41,286 bases of DNA from a bacterium. Its GTDB lineage: Bacteria > Sysuimicrobiota > Sysuimicrobiia > Sysuimicrobiales > Segetimicrobiaceae. The stretch is from NCBI GenBank assembly GCA_035295165.1, contig DATGJN010000034.1:1-41286 (forward strand), given 5' to 3'. Shown here piece by piece: positions 11,001-18,015 of the stretch (the stretch's first letter is position 1; each line of letters starts with the position of its first letter). A program made the position numbers and the translations under genes. The notes beneath the pieces are model-generated. The model did not search any database and had not been told where the DNA came from. It was given only the letters and a program-made list of their open reading frames with translations.

Positions 11001-13883
11001 CGCCAGCACCGCCACCGCCAGTACCACGCCACCCGCCATGCGCGCATACATGCCAGACAGCGTCAGATCGCCGCCAGACTTGGCCTGCGTCGCGGTCACC
11101 CACTCCAAGAGACGCCGACGGGTGATAAACATGCGAGCGACGGTGCGCAGAATCGCGTCGAGCATCAACCAGGTCTGGGACGCCAACAGCGTCACCGTGA
11201 TCGCCAGTTGCGACGCGCCGATCGAAAGGTCGGTGAGGGCCGCGCGAAAATAGGCGCGCCTGGAGATTCCACGACGGGGCGGTGTGATTCCGACGAAGAA
11301 GGACAGCAGCGCGGGAATCGCCATCGTCGTCAAGATGAATGTCGTCCACACCCAGGCGGCAGCGGACGGCAACAGCCAGCCCGCAGCCACCGTGAAGAAC
11401 GCCGCCGGGGCTGACAACGAGCGCCGCAGATTGTCGATCATCTTCCACCGGCCAATCGCGGGGATCGCAACCGCACGTCGCTCTCCCATCGCTGCGCGCC
11501 TGCGTCCGAAGACCCACCGCAACAGTTGCCAATCGCCGCGCACCCAGCGATGCTGCCGGGCAGCTGCCACCTCATAGTGCGCGGGGAATTCGTCGAACAG
11601 CTCGATGTCTGACGCCAGCGCGACCCGCGCGAAGATGCCTTCGAAGAGATCGTGGCTCAGCAGCGCGTTATCCGGCATCTTGCCCGCCAACGCCGTCTCA
11701 AACGCGTCGACGTCGTAGATGCCCTTGCCAGTGTACGAACCTTCGCGGAACAAATCCTGGTAGACGTCCGAAACCGCGGAGGCATACGGATCCACGCCGC
11801 TCGGGCCAGAAAAGATGGTCTGGAACAGCGATCCCTCGTGGTCGACCGGGAGCGATGGGGTGATGCGCGGTTGCACAATCCCGTAGCCTTCCACAACGCG
11901 CCCAGCGCGCGCACTGAAGCTCGGGTGGTTGAGTGGATGCGCCATGGTCCCGACCAAACGGCACGCCGCACCGCGCGGCAGACGCGTGTCTGCGTCGAGC
12001 GTGATGACGTAGCGAACACCCAACGGGGTTGGTACCGGGCGCCCGCCGACCGGCACAAACGTCGTGTTCGCGCCGCCCCGGAGCACCTGGTTCAGCTCAC
12101 GCAGCTTTCCTCGCTTGCGCTCCCACCCCATCCACGTGCCCTCGCGCTCGTTCCAGACACGCTTCCGATGAAAGAGCAGGAAGCGCTCGGCGCCGTCAGA
12201 CGTGGGGCCGTAGAGCTTGTTGAGCTTCGCGACGCCGTCCACGGCGGCCGCAAGAAGTTCGTCATCGCCCGGGAGGCTCTCGGTCGGCGCGTCCAACCAG
12301 TCAGAGAGCAGCGCAAACCGCAGTTCGTCATCCGGATTCGCCAGGTAGTGAACCTCGAGCCGCTCCACCAGCTGTTCGACATGTTGTTGGGTCGTGAGCA
12401 GCGTGGGCACCACGACGATCGTGCGCAGCTCCCGCGTCACGCCGTTGCGCAGCTCCAGCCGCGGCAACACTTGCGGCCTGAGTACGTGGGTCACCGCACG
12501 GTTGATGAACGCGATCGCCAGGTCGGACGCAGGCACCACAGCGAGGAGGCCGAGCAACACCAGCCCCCACGCGGCGACTCCAGCGTCTCGTTCGTGCAAC
12601 AGCGGCAGCAGCATAATCAGGGCGGTCGCGAGGGCAATCGTCCCAAGGTAGCCTGGCACCGCGCTTCGCAAGTATAGGCGCAAGAGCCGGCCTTGCCACG
12701 CGACGCGGTACCCGAGTTCACGCTCAAACGCCAGACGCCCCTCGGCAATCAGGTAATAGCCCGCGTCCGCGCGCCGGTCCCCACGCGGCGCGCCGTCGTC
12801 AGGTGGCTCGAGGCGCGCCTGCTTGATGCGGTCCACTACACGTCTCACGACGTCGATTTCCGAACGGTCCGACCCCCGCGAGAGGTCCTCGATCGCATGG
12901 CGGTACGAATCCCTCGTGGCAAAGTCCATCTCCGCGAAGTTGGTCGCGTTTCGGAGCATTTCGTCCGCCAAGCTGACGCTCTCAAAGAAATCGGCCCAGT
13001 CAAAATCCGTCATCAACCGCATGCTGGTGATGACGTTCCGTACCGTGACGTTCATCGCCGCCTGGGCCTGGTGCTCGGCCCGGACAATGTCGTCAGCCGT
13101 CGTCCCCTGCGCAGTCACGTGCTGATCGAGCCAACGCTGGACGACATCCATCTTCGGGCCGAGGTCACGCAGGCGCTGGACAAGCTGGACGATAAAGGCC
13201 GTTGCGAGCGGTGCTTTTTCGACGCTGCGGAGGGCCGCTTCCGGTGAGATGGGAGCGCGCCCATTTGTCCCGAGCACGCTGTCTACCAGGGTGTCAACAT
13301 TCTGACGCGCGGTACGGTTCCGCACGATGCGCTCCGCCAGCCTGCGGAGGTTTTCAACAAGCACCACGCGGAGGCTGATGGCCACGGCCCAGAGCTCACC
13401 AATGGTCAGCGGTTGCACCCGCTGGTACGCCGCCACAAACCGGCGTAACATGTCCGGATCGAATCGGCTGTCCGTGTGCGCCACATAGGCCCAGGCCATG
13501 CCAAACACGCGCGGATACCCGTGCAGGTGACCCGAGGCGAGCTTCGGGAGTTTGCGGTAATAGCCGGTCGGCAAATCGTCTTCAATCTCGCGGAGTTGTT
13601 GATCGACGATGTGGAAGTTGTCAACCAGCCACTCAGCCGCCGGGACTAACGCATACTCCTCCCGAATCGCACGAGCAATCACCCGATACGACTCCAGGAG
13701 CACGCGGCCGTTCTCTGCAACCCGCGGGATCAGCGGGCGGCCCTGGTTCGTGTCGTTCGTGACGGTCTGCGCCGCCGCGAGACTCTCGGCGTGCTGCTCT
13801 AGCCGTTCCAAGCTGAAGAGTTCCGCCCGAATGGGTTCTTCCGGATCATCGAGCGTGAAGGTTAACGGTTCCTCCCTATTCAT
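5085..13883 (-). CDS. ndvB: cyclic beta-1,2-glucan synthase (NdvB/ChvB type), giant membrane enzyme
   Basis: A 2932-residue enzyme predicted to build cyclic beta-1,2-glucan from UDP-glucose at the inner membrane for the periplasm. Domains in order: an N-terminal conserved region (FSLERLEQHAESLAAAQ, then PAAEWLVDNFHI and LPTGYYRKLPKL, residues ~20-180); membrane segments near 409-430 and 437-465; a GT84 glycosyltransferase with DAD at 630-632 and QHRWVRGDW from 777; more membrane segments near 825-865 and 950-990; a glucoamylase-like region (RTSPTNMGLYLLSTLAARDL, ~1050). The C-terminal half carries GH94/phosphorylase-type modules with GTGDWND near 2610, which control ring size. ATG 13883 gives the family-like N-terminus but has no Shine-Dalgarno; an upstream in-frame TTG at 13979 adds 32 residues. 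No frameshift was seen over 8.8 kb. It may be carried by the tRNA-bounded segment. Confidence 0.9.
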   Translation of the reverse strand: MNREEPLTFTLDDPEEPIRAELFSLERLEQHAESLAAAQTVTNDTNQGRPLIPRVAENGRVLLESYRVIARAIREEYALVPAAEWLVDNFHIVDQQLREIEDDLPTGYYRKLPKLASGHLHGYPRVFGMAWAYVAHTDSRFDPDMLRRFVAAYQRVQPLTIGELWAVAISLRVVLVENLRRLAERIVRNRTARQNVDTLVDSVLGTNGRAPISPEAALRSVEKAPLATAFIVQLVQRLRDLGPKMDVVQRWLDQHVTAQGTTADDIVRAEHQAQAAMNVTVRNVITSMRLMTDFDWADFFESVSLADEMLRNATNFAEMDFATRDSYRHAIEDLSRGSDRSEIDVVRRVVDRIKQARLEPPDDGAPRGDRRADAGYYLIAEGRLAFERELGYRVAWQGRLLRLYLRSAVPGYLGTIALATALIMLLPLLHERDAGVAAWGLVLLGLLAVVPASDLAIAFINRAVTHVLRPQVLPRLELRNGVTRELRTIVVVPTLLTTQQHVEQLVERLEVHYLANPDDELRFALLSDWLDAPTESLPGDDELLAAAVDGVAKLNKLYGPTSDGAERFLLFHRKRVWNEREGTWMGWERKRGKLRELNQVLRGGANTTFVPVGGRPVPTPLGVRYVITLDADTRLPRGAACRLVGTMAHPLNHPSFSARAGRVVEGYGIVQPRITPSLPVDHEGSLFQTIFSGPSGVDPYASAVSDVYQDLFREGSYTGKGIYDVDAFETALAGKMPDNALLSHDLFEGIFARVALASDIELFDEFPAHYEVAAARQHRWVRGDWQLLRWVFGRRRAAMGERRAVAIPAIGRWKMIDNLRRSLSAPAAFFTVAAGWLLPSAAAWVWTTFILTTMAIPALLSFFVGITPPRRGISRRAYFRAALTDLSIGASQLAITVTLLASQTWLMLDAILRTVARMFITRRRLLEWVTATQAKSGGDLTLSGMYARMAGGVVLAVAVLAMLAVERHPGWAAALPFIVLWIAAPAVARWISLPPRRTRVEPLSATNTRALRLIARRTWRFFEAFVTVADHALPPDNFQEDPKPVVAHRTSPTNMGLYLLSTLAARDLGWLGAVDAVERLEATLGTMRQLESFRGHFYNWYATRDLRPLDPKYVSSVDSGNLAGHLLALGNGCRELIQDSFLGRRAFGGVNDTIALLREALNEVAETPRTHIVTRKQLSNAIDALVNSLQPMPVTPGEWAARLVALETRAHTVADIAHAFAQERGDAPDSEVCAWADAVTACIASHARDLAMFVPWIRLDSSKSTAKADRPRGRSPEWALIESLCHPLPALADAPERFEGALRELAAVRAGLLDHASTTADTLAGVDALAQAIRRSADDTSALVRRLTTITRQAETMFHEMDFRFLFNHTRRLVSIGYRVTDGTLDPNCYDLLASEARLTSFIAIAKGDILSSHWFRLGRALTAVGRGSALVSWSGSMFEYLMPALVMMSPTGSLLSQTYELVVQRQIAYGAERRVPWGISESGYNARDLDLTYQYTSFGVPGLGLKRGLSEDLVIAPYATALAAMIDPGRATQNFTHLAKVGGTGTYGFYEALDYTRARVPEGEHVAIVRAYLAHHQGMSVVALANVLNDGAMRARFHADPIVQATELLLQERTPRDVLVARPSAEDVPAGAYVRELVPPAVRRFTTPHDAVPRTHLLSNGRYGVMLTTAGSGSSRWRDLAITRWREDVTRDCWGTYIFLRDAQTGQVWSAGYQPSGVAPDAYEARFTEDRAEITRRDGALTTTLEVVVSHEDDAEVRRVSVTNLGVRTREVQITSYAELSLAPQAADVAHPAFSNLFVETEFVAAADALLATRRRQSDKDTAVWIAHVAVVEGESVGNLQCETDRARFLGRGHHVRAPVSITDGRPLSNTVGAVLDPVMSLRRAVRIQPGKTARVVFSTIVAPAREQVLALADKYRDAGTIERTLTLAWTQAQVQLYHLGITPDEAHLFQRLANAVLYSDPALRPPPEVLSRGALEQSSLWSHGISGDLPIVLVRIDDAEDVGIIRQLLRAHEYWRLKRLSVDLVILNEKPPSYEQELQRVLDELVRARRQRMAPDTSDAHGDIFLLRGDLISAQDRTLLQTAARAVLLSRHGSLAEQVLRAQRAEPAAPPLSWSLRPGNGADVPLNVPELELFNGLGGFADGGREYVTILGEGLRTPAPWVNVIANSSFGFLVSESGSGYTWSRNSHENQLTPWSNDPVTDPPGEALYIRDEETGDVWSPTPLPVRDESSPYVAWHGQGYSRFQHGSRGILTHLLEYVPMEDPIKISRLILQNHSARSRRLSVTGYAEWVLGNSRSSTAPYIVTEHDAQTGALFARSVWGGEFGGRVAFADLGGLQSSWSGDRTEFLGRNGVPERPAALERGGPLSGRVGAGLDPCAAMQRQLELRPGGQVEVVFFLGQAESREAARELITRYRAANLDEILRNVTRRWDDVLGTVQITTPERSMDILVNRWLLYQTLSCRVWARAAFYQASGAYGFRDQLQDVIALAVAARDVAHQHLLRAAARQFMQGDVQHWWHPPSGRGVRSRISDDLLWLPYAVLQFIEVTGDRGVLDEVVPFLEGEALAEGQNESYFQPRVSDTAGSLFEHCARALDRSLAVGSHGLPLIGTGDWNDSLNRVGPQGKGESVWLGWFLHTILWEFAKIADARGEQQRAETWRLHVSALKAALERHGWDGEWYRRAYFDDGTPLGSATNTVCRIDSIAQSWGVISGAAEPGRGARAMAAVDQTLVRRPEGLVLLLTPPFDRTAHDPGYINGYVPGIRENGGQYTHAAAWTVLAFAALGDGDKAAELFGMLNPINHAVSRATVQRYKVEPYVVAADVYSEPPHVGRGGWTWYTGSAGWLYRAAIEWMLGVRVRGPMFSIDPCIPRTWPGYSIRFRHHSAVYSVQVENPSSVCRGVVLAELDGRHLDSATIPLADDGAEHQVRIVLG

Positions 13884-14034
13884 GCCGGCAATGTGGGATT
13901 CTGGCGCGGGAGGTGTGTACGAGCCGTCGTGCGCTGTCGCTGATTGGTACCCAACCGCCGGCACTTGTGGCACCGGCAATCACCGAGGGCACCGAATGGA
14001 ATGGCAGCGTGTGGTACCGGTGGAACTGCACCAA
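13876..14034 (-). CDS. possible upstream ORF/leader overlapping ndvB start
   Basis: The only strong ribosome site before ndvB is AAAGGAG (14047-14041 on the minus strand). Six bases on, it meets TTG 14034 (then GTG 14031), in a different frame from ndvB. That frame runs 52 codons and ends at TAG 13878-13876, three bases beyond the ndvB ATG at 13883-13881. The peptide is not recognisable. Possible meanings are a translated leader coupling ndvB translation, chance, or a sequence indel near the ndvB start. Confidence 0.3.
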   Translation of the reverse strand: MVQFHRYHTLPFHSVPSVIAGATSAGGWVPISDSARRLVHTSRARIPHCRHE

Positions 14035-14130
14035 CGGGTACTCCTTTCATCTATTATCCATCGCAGGGTGAGCATCTGCGTTTTCGGGCATTTCTGTCGG
14101 GACTAAATCGCGGAAACCCTTGATTTCATT

Positions 14131-14168
14131 GATCTGGAGCGGGAAACGGGACTCGAACCCGCGACCCT
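14131..14168 (-). repeat. right copy of the tRNA-Gly 3'-end direct repeat
   Basis: Matches 161-198 in 37 of 38 bases. It forms the 3' part of the intact tRNA gene plus four bases beyond its CCA, and together with the relic at the left it brackets 13.97 kb. Confidence 0.7.
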
Positions 14169-14210
14169 CTGCTTGGGAAGCAGATGCTCTACCAACTGAG
14201 CTATTCCCGC
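14135..14210 (-). tRNA. tRNA-Gly (anticodon CCC), CCA encoded
   Basis: A complete cloverleaf on the minus strand: acceptor GCGGGAA with TTCCCGC, D stem GCTC/GAGC, anticodon stem TCTGC/GCAGA around loop TTCCCAA, T stem GCGGG/CCCGT around TTCGAGT, discriminator T and an encoded CCA. Anticodon CCC reads GGG glycine codons. It has its own near-consensus promoter at 14244-14272. The gene is the intact partner of the 3'-end relic at 161-198, and the glucan synthase begins about 250 bases downstream. Confidence 0.97.
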
Positions 14211-14220
14211 TCGCCCCTAC

Positions 14221-14237
14221 TACGGTAGAGTACCGTA
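14221..14237. promoter_or_regulatory. inverted repeat at the tRNA-Gly transcription start
   Basis: TACGGTA GAG TACCGTA is a perfect 7-bp inverted repeat with a 3-base centre. It lies between the -10 box (14249-14244) and the tRNA 5' end (14210), right where transcription should begin. It could be a 5' leader hairpin removed by RNase P or an operator; the sequence does not decide. Confidence 0.45.
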
Positions 14238-14243
14238 CCAAGT

Positions 14244-14272
14244 ATTATAGCTCCTGCGCAGACCGCAGTCAA
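14244..14272 (-). promoter_or_regulatory. sigma-70 promoter of tRNA-Gly
   Basis: On the minus strand TTGACT (14272-14267) and TATAAT (14249-14244) are separated by exactly 17 bases. The predicted start is near 14237, leaving a leader of about 27 bases. This is one of the two best promoters in the window and shows that the host uses an E. coli-like sigma-70 consensus. Confidence 0.85.
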
Positions 14273-14302
14273 AGACTCGGCGACCCGCTCGAGCCTACAC
14301 CG

Positions 14303-14989
14303 CTATGGTCGTTGCCGGTCGTCACCGAAGCGACCGTTCAAACGATCGACGAGCGCGCGCGCGATGTTCTCTTTCCCCTCCGCGACGGCCTCAACAGTCC
14401 CTTCAGGATTGACGAGGTAGCCGATGTGTACTCCTCGTTCGATGTCGCGGAGATCGTTTGCGACCACGAGATCGGCCTGGTTCCGGCCGGCCCAGTCGCG
14501 CGCGATCGCGACGAGCTCCGCCTGCTGCTTGCCGACCTCCAGCTTGAACCCGATGAAGAACGTTTGCGGTGCGAGGTTTCGGACCAGCGCCGCGGCCTTG
14601 GGGGTGGGCACGAGGCGGATCACCCACTCGTCGGTGGTGCTCGTGACCTTCTCGTGGCGGGCCTGCGCTGGCGCGAAATCGAGGACCGCCATCGCGTGAA
14701 TCACAGCGTCATAACGGTGTTGTCGCAGTTCATGTTGGAAGATGACGATCAGATCCTCCACGGTGTCGATCGGCAGGAGCCGCAGATGGTCCACGCGACC
14801 GCCGCGGACCGTCGGGATCACGCTTCCTCGTCCGTACACGAACGTGACGGCGGCGCCGGCCTCGAGCGCGCCCTCGGCGATCAGCGAGCCCAACCGTCCG
14901 GTGGCCTTGTTGGTGAGGAAGCGCACAGCGTCGAGTGGCGCGCGGGTTGGTCCCGAGGTGATCAGGATCCGGCGCCCCCGAAGGCTCAT
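14303..14989 (-). CDS. phosphopantothenate-cysteine ligase-like protein (stand-alone CoaB/DFP domain)
   Basis: A 228-residue protein with the DNA/pantothenate-flavoprotein (DFP) fold of CoaB, which joins cysteine to 4'-phosphopantothenate in CoA synthesis. Seen: N-terminal ILITSGPTRAPLDAVRFLTN followed by KATGRLG (the family's TxGGTxEP...NxSSGxMG region), MAVLDFAP in place of AAVADY, FFIGFKLEV, and ADLVVAND near residue 180. The CoaC flavoprotein half found in most bacterial CoaBC fusions is missing and no coaC is adjacent, so this is either a split CoaB or a relative with another substrate. ATG 14989 overlaps the queG stop as ATGA, so translation is coupled. It is last in the leftward operon; the tRNA-Gly gene follows. 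Confidence 0.8.
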   Translation of the reverse strand: MSLRGRRILITSGPTRAPLDAVRFLTNKATGRLGSLIAEGALEAGAAVTFVYGRGSVIPTVRGGRVDHLRLLPIDTVEDLIVIFQHELRQHRYDAVIHAMAVLDFAPAQARHEKVTSTTDEWVIRLVPTPKAAALVRNLAPQTFFIGFKLEVGKQQAELVAIARDWAGRNQADLVVANDLRDIERGVHIGYLVNPEGTVEAVAEGKENIARALVDRLNGRFGDDRQRP

Positions 14990-16230
14990 GACGCGGCCGC
15001 GGTGAGGGCCTGCGCGATCTCGCCGCGGACCTCCGAATCGTGCTCTCGGTCGAGGCGCGCCTGCAGGGCGTCCCGCGACGCCTCCGTGCCGATCCGGCCC
15101 AACGCCCACGCCGCATGTGACCGCACCAGCGGTTCGTCCTCGTCGTCGAGCGCCCGGACGAGCGCGGGCACCGCGGCGGGGTCGGCGAGGTTGCCGAGCG
15201 CCACGGCGACGTTGCGGCGGAGACCCCGGCGTTTCGCGCGGGTGACCGCTGAGCCCGCAAAGCGTCGGCGAAACTCTTCCTCGCTGATGTTGAGCAATGT
15301 CACCAGCTCGGGTCGAGCGCCCACCCCGGGCCGCGGGGCAAACTCCGGATGGGTGCGTGCCAGCGTCTTCGCGTTGTGCGGGCACACAGTCTGGCAGACG
15401 TCGCAGCCGAAGATGCGGTCGCCGATCAGCGGACGCATCTCGAGGGGGATCGCGCCGCGGTGCTCGATCGTGAGGTACGAGATGCAGCGCCGCGCATCGA
15501 CCGTGTACGGCGCGACGATCGCCCCGGTGGGGCAGGCGTCGAGACAGAGCCGGCATCGGCCGCAATCACCTCGTGCGGGTGGATCGGGCGGCAGCGCAAG
15601 ATCGGTCAGGATCTCCCCGAGGAATACCCACGATCCGAATCCGGCGCGGGTGATGATGAGCGTGTTCTTCCCGTACCACCCGAGCCCGGCGCGACGGGCC
15701 GCAGCGCGGTCGATCATGGGACCGGTGTCGACATAGTACCGGGCGACCTGCGCGCCTTGCGATCTCAAGAAATCGGCGAGCCGCCGCAGTCGCGGAGCCA
15801 TGACATCGTGGTAGTCGTCCCCACGCGCGTACCGGCTGATCAGCCCCCGGGGCTCACCGGCCTCGGTACGATACTCCCGCGGGGCACCGGCGGCGCCGCG
15901 GCCCTGGCCGTCGCCGGCGGCGCTACCTTGCCGAGGCGGCGTGCGCTCGTCGCCGAGCGGCGTCGCGTCCCCATAGTAGAGGCCGACGACGACGAGGGCC
16001 TGCGCCGCCGGCTCGACCGCACGGGGACGGGGGGATCGCGGGGCGTTGCGCTCCATGTAGGCCATGCCGCCGTGGTGGTCGGCGGCGACCCAGCGCGCGA
16101 GCGCCTCGCCTTCGCGCTCGAACGGCTCGCTTGTCGTGATGCCGCACAGGTCGAACCCCGCGGCGCGGGCCTGGGCTTTGGTCGCGGCCGCGAGCGCGTG
16201 GAGGTCGACAGACGGGTCTGCGTTCGTCAC
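14986..16230 (-). CDS. queG: epoxyqueuosine reductase QueG with C-terminal HEAT-like repeats
   Basis: A 414-residue enzyme for the last step of queuosine synthesis, reducing epoxyqueuosine to queuosine in tRNAs with GUN anticodons, using cobalamin and two 4Fe-4S clusters. The ferredoxin motifs are clear: CGRCRLCLDACPTGAI (about residues 223-238) and CDVCQTVCPHN (about 275-285). The family signatures YVDTGPMIDRAAARRAGLGW and KNTLIITRAGFGSWVFLGEI precede them. The C-terminal ~100 residues carry HEAT/PBS-type repeats (VPALVRALDDEDEPLVRSHA), as in longer QueG forms. An Arg/Gly-rich insert near residues 95-125 is variable. GTG 16230 has GAGG eight bases upstream, overlapping the stop of the PP-loop gene region; the next gene overlaps by ATGA. 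Confidence 0.93.
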   Translation of the reverse strand: MTNADPSVDLHALAAATKAQARAAGFDLCGITTSEPFEREGEALARWVAADHHGGMAYMERNAPRSPRPRAVEPAAQALVVVGLYYGDATPLGDERTPPRQGSAAGDGQGRGAAGAPREYRTEAGEPRGLISRYARGDDYHDVMAPRLRRLADFLRSQGAQVARYYVDTGPMIDRAAARRAGLGWYGKNTLIITRAGFGSWVFLGEILTDLALPPDPPARGDCGRCRLCLDACPTGAIVAPYTVDARRCISYLTIEHRGAIPLEMRPLIGDRIFGCDVCQTVCPHNAKTLARTHPEFAPRPGVGARPELVTLLNISEEEFRRRFAGSAVTRAKRRGLRRNVAVALGNLADPAAVPALVRALDDEDEPLVRSHAAWALGRIGTEASRDALQARLDREHDSEVRGEIAQALTAAAS

Positions 16231-16238
16231 CGGGTGCC

Positions 16239-17387
16239 TCAGGCGGGCGCTGTCGGTCGGAACCCTACGACCTGGAACGTGCCCAGGCGATTATTCGAGG
16301 TCGGCCGCCACTCGACGGTGATCGGCGCCGCGAAGTCCGGGGCCATCCGGCCGCGTTCGATCCAGTACCGCGCGTGGGGATCGTTCAGGATAGCGGGACT
16401 GGCTTTGGCCACGAGCACCAGCGGTCCGTCGACGACGTGCACCTCATCGAGCTCGGGGATCGCGAGCAGCGCGTCGCGAAGCCGGTCGCGCACGGCGTCC
16501 GTGGGGGCGGGACGAACGTTCACGAGCCCGATGTTCCGCCCGAGGGGGCCGATGATCTTGACGTTCGCGAGTTCGGGCCTGACGCCGGCATCCCGCAGCA
16601 CGCTCAGCACCACCTCGTTGGCGCGCGCGACCGCGCGCCCGTGATACTCCGGGGCCGCGAGCGGCTTGAGGAGGTGCTTCAGCTTGCAGCCCTCGCGGCC
16701 GGGATTCTCGCCTATCCGAGGCGGCCGGACGTCCATCGCGTCCGCCAGGGCCAGGATCCGAGGTTTGTCGAGATCGAGGAGCGGAGCATAGTAGTCGTTG
16801 CAGACCTTGAGCCCCATCTGGCCCCACGTGTCGCTGCGATTGGCGCCGGTGAGGACGAGGCGGCCTCCGGACACGGCTTTGACCATGCCGAGCTTGATCT
16901 CGCGGGTGCAGCGGTTGCACGCCGGGCCGGCGGCCTGGACCCGGTGCTGCTTGAACTGCCCCAGCAGGCAGCGCTGCTGCAACCCGAGACGTTCGGCGAC
17001 CTCGAGGACGATCTCGTTGCCGCGCGTGTACGCGTACTGTCCCATGTTCACCGTGACGAGCAGGACGTGTCCGGGGCCGAGGGCGTCGCGGGCGAGGGCG
17101 GCCGTGACGGTGCTGTCGAGGCCGCCGCTGAACGCCACGACGACCGGCTCCCCGCGCGTCGTCTCGCGGATCTCCCCGAGGAGGGTGTCTCGCAGGTCCA
17201 CGCTGTAAGCGTACCCGATCCTGACCGGCTTGTCACGGACCCGGACGCCCCAGCGCCCCTGGGGCTGGCCCCGCTGGGGTCCGAGCCAGCCCGCCGCCGT
17301 CTCGGAGGGTGCGGGGCGCTCCTGTTCGCTGGCCTGAGCCTCGCGGCGGCCCCGGTCGCGCTGCCCCGTGTCTCTGCGGTTCGTCAC
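16239..17387 (-). CDS. PP-loop superfamily ATPase (ExsB/LarE-like), function unknown
   Basis: A 382-residue ATP-pyrophosphatase that activates a substrate by adenylation, as in tRNA thiolation, LarE and QueC relatives. The PP-loop is VVAFSGGLDSTVTAALA (SGGLDST at residues 87-93). A cysteine pair, PACNRCTREIK (C157, C160), plus C234 in GREGCKLKHLLK could hold a cluster or carry sulfur. The C-terminal ~130 residues (NVRPAPTDAVRDRLRDALLA, then DGPLVLVAKASPAIL) form a domain I do not recognise. The first ~50 residues are Arg/Gln/Gly-rich and probably not translated; GTG 17201 (VDLRDTLL) is a likely alternative start. It ends eight bases before queG, suggesting a shared role, but the QueC motif set is absent and the substrate is open. 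Confidence 0.75.
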   Translation of the reverse strand: MTNRRDTGQRDRGRREAQASEQERPAPSETAAGWLGPQRGQPQGRWGVRVRDKPVRIGYAYSVDLRDTLLGEIRETTRGEPVVVAFSGGLDSTVTAALARDALGPGHVLLVTVNMGQYAYTRGNEIVLEVAERLGLQQRCLLGQFKQHRVQAAGPACNRCTREIKLGMVKAVSGGRLVLTGANRSDTWGQMGLKVCNDYYAPLLDLDKPRILALADAMDVRPPRIGENPGREGCKLKHLLKPLAAPEYHGRAVARANEVVLSVLRDAGVRPELANVKIIGPLGRNIGLVNVRPAPTDAVRDRLRDALLAIPELDEVHVVDGPLVLVAKASPAILNDPHARYWIERGRMAPDFAAPITVEWRPTSNNRLGTFQVVGFRPTAPA

Positions 17388-17445
17388 TCACGGCCCGCGC
17401 GGTCAAAGGCTGACTCAGGTCTCCCCGAAGTGGGGCCGTCCGCCG

Positions 17446-18015
17446 TCAGGCGATGATGATCCGATCGCCGCTCATGTCGGTGATCGTCGCGAGTGACTCG
17501 ATCGGCACCCCGAACCGGGCGAGGGTCTGGCGGCCGCCCTCAAACGCTTTCTCGATCAGCGCCCCGATTCCGACGAGCGTCGCGCCGGCCGCCTCGGTCA
17601 GGCGTGCCAGACCGAGGATCGTCTGACCGGTGGCGAGGAAGTCGTCGACGATCAGCACACGGTCGCCCCGGGGAAGGTACTCCGGGGAGACGATCAGCTC
17701 CGCCGGCCGCCGCTTCGTGTGCGACGGTGCCACGGTCAGGAGCACCTGATCGGGCATCGTCACCGGGCGCTCGCGGCGCGCGTACACGACGGGGAGGCGG
17801 AGATGGAACGCCGTGCTTAGGGCCGGCGCGATGCCCGAGATCTCGGCGGTCAGCACGCGGGTGCCCCGCAGCCGGGCGAACCGCGACGCCAGTTCGCGCC
17901 CGCACGCATCCATCAGGACGGGGTCGATTTGGTGGTTGATGAACCCGTCGACCTTCAGGATGCCGTTGCCGAGGTTGCGGCCCTCCCTGAGGATGCGGTC
18001 CCGAAGGTCCGTCAT
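17446..18015 (-). CDS. xpt: xanthine phosphoribosyltransferase
   Basis: A 189-residue purine-salvage enzyme converting xanthine and PRPP to XMP, matching the usual length of Xpt (about 190). Visible family features: an N-terminal LRDRILREGRNLGNGILKVD then FINHQIDPVLM, the purine-side AEISGIAPAL, and the PRPP-binding loop VLIVDDFLATGQTI near residues 118-131. The C-terminus ends GDRIIIA. ATG 18015 overlaps the stop of the acetamidase gene as ATGA, so the two are translationally coupled; extension to 18111 would only add a shadow sequence. A 58-base gap separates it from the PP-loop gene. No purine riboswitch precedes the operon as far as I can see. Confidence 0.92.
   Translation of the reverse strand: MTDLRDRILREGRNLGNGILKVDGFINHQIDPVLMDACGRELASRFARLRGTRVLTAEISGIAPALSTAFHLRLPVVYARRERPVTMPDQVLLTVAPSHTKRRPAELIVSPEYLPRGDRVLIVDDFLATGQTILGLARLTEAAGATLVGIGALIEKAFEGGRQTLARFGVPIESLATITDMSGDRIIIA

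Noticed and set aside
14120-15736. Long plus-strand open frame beginning across the tRNA-Gly gene
   Set aside because: Its start (SGKRDSNPRPSAWEADALPT) is the well-known false translation of a tRNA gene, and the rest is antisense to coaB-like and queG.
15349-17456. Plus-strand frames of 360-431 codons
   Set aside because: They lie opposite queG and the PP-loop gene, which have clear motifs; the antisense products are Arg/Gly/Asp-rich and match no family.
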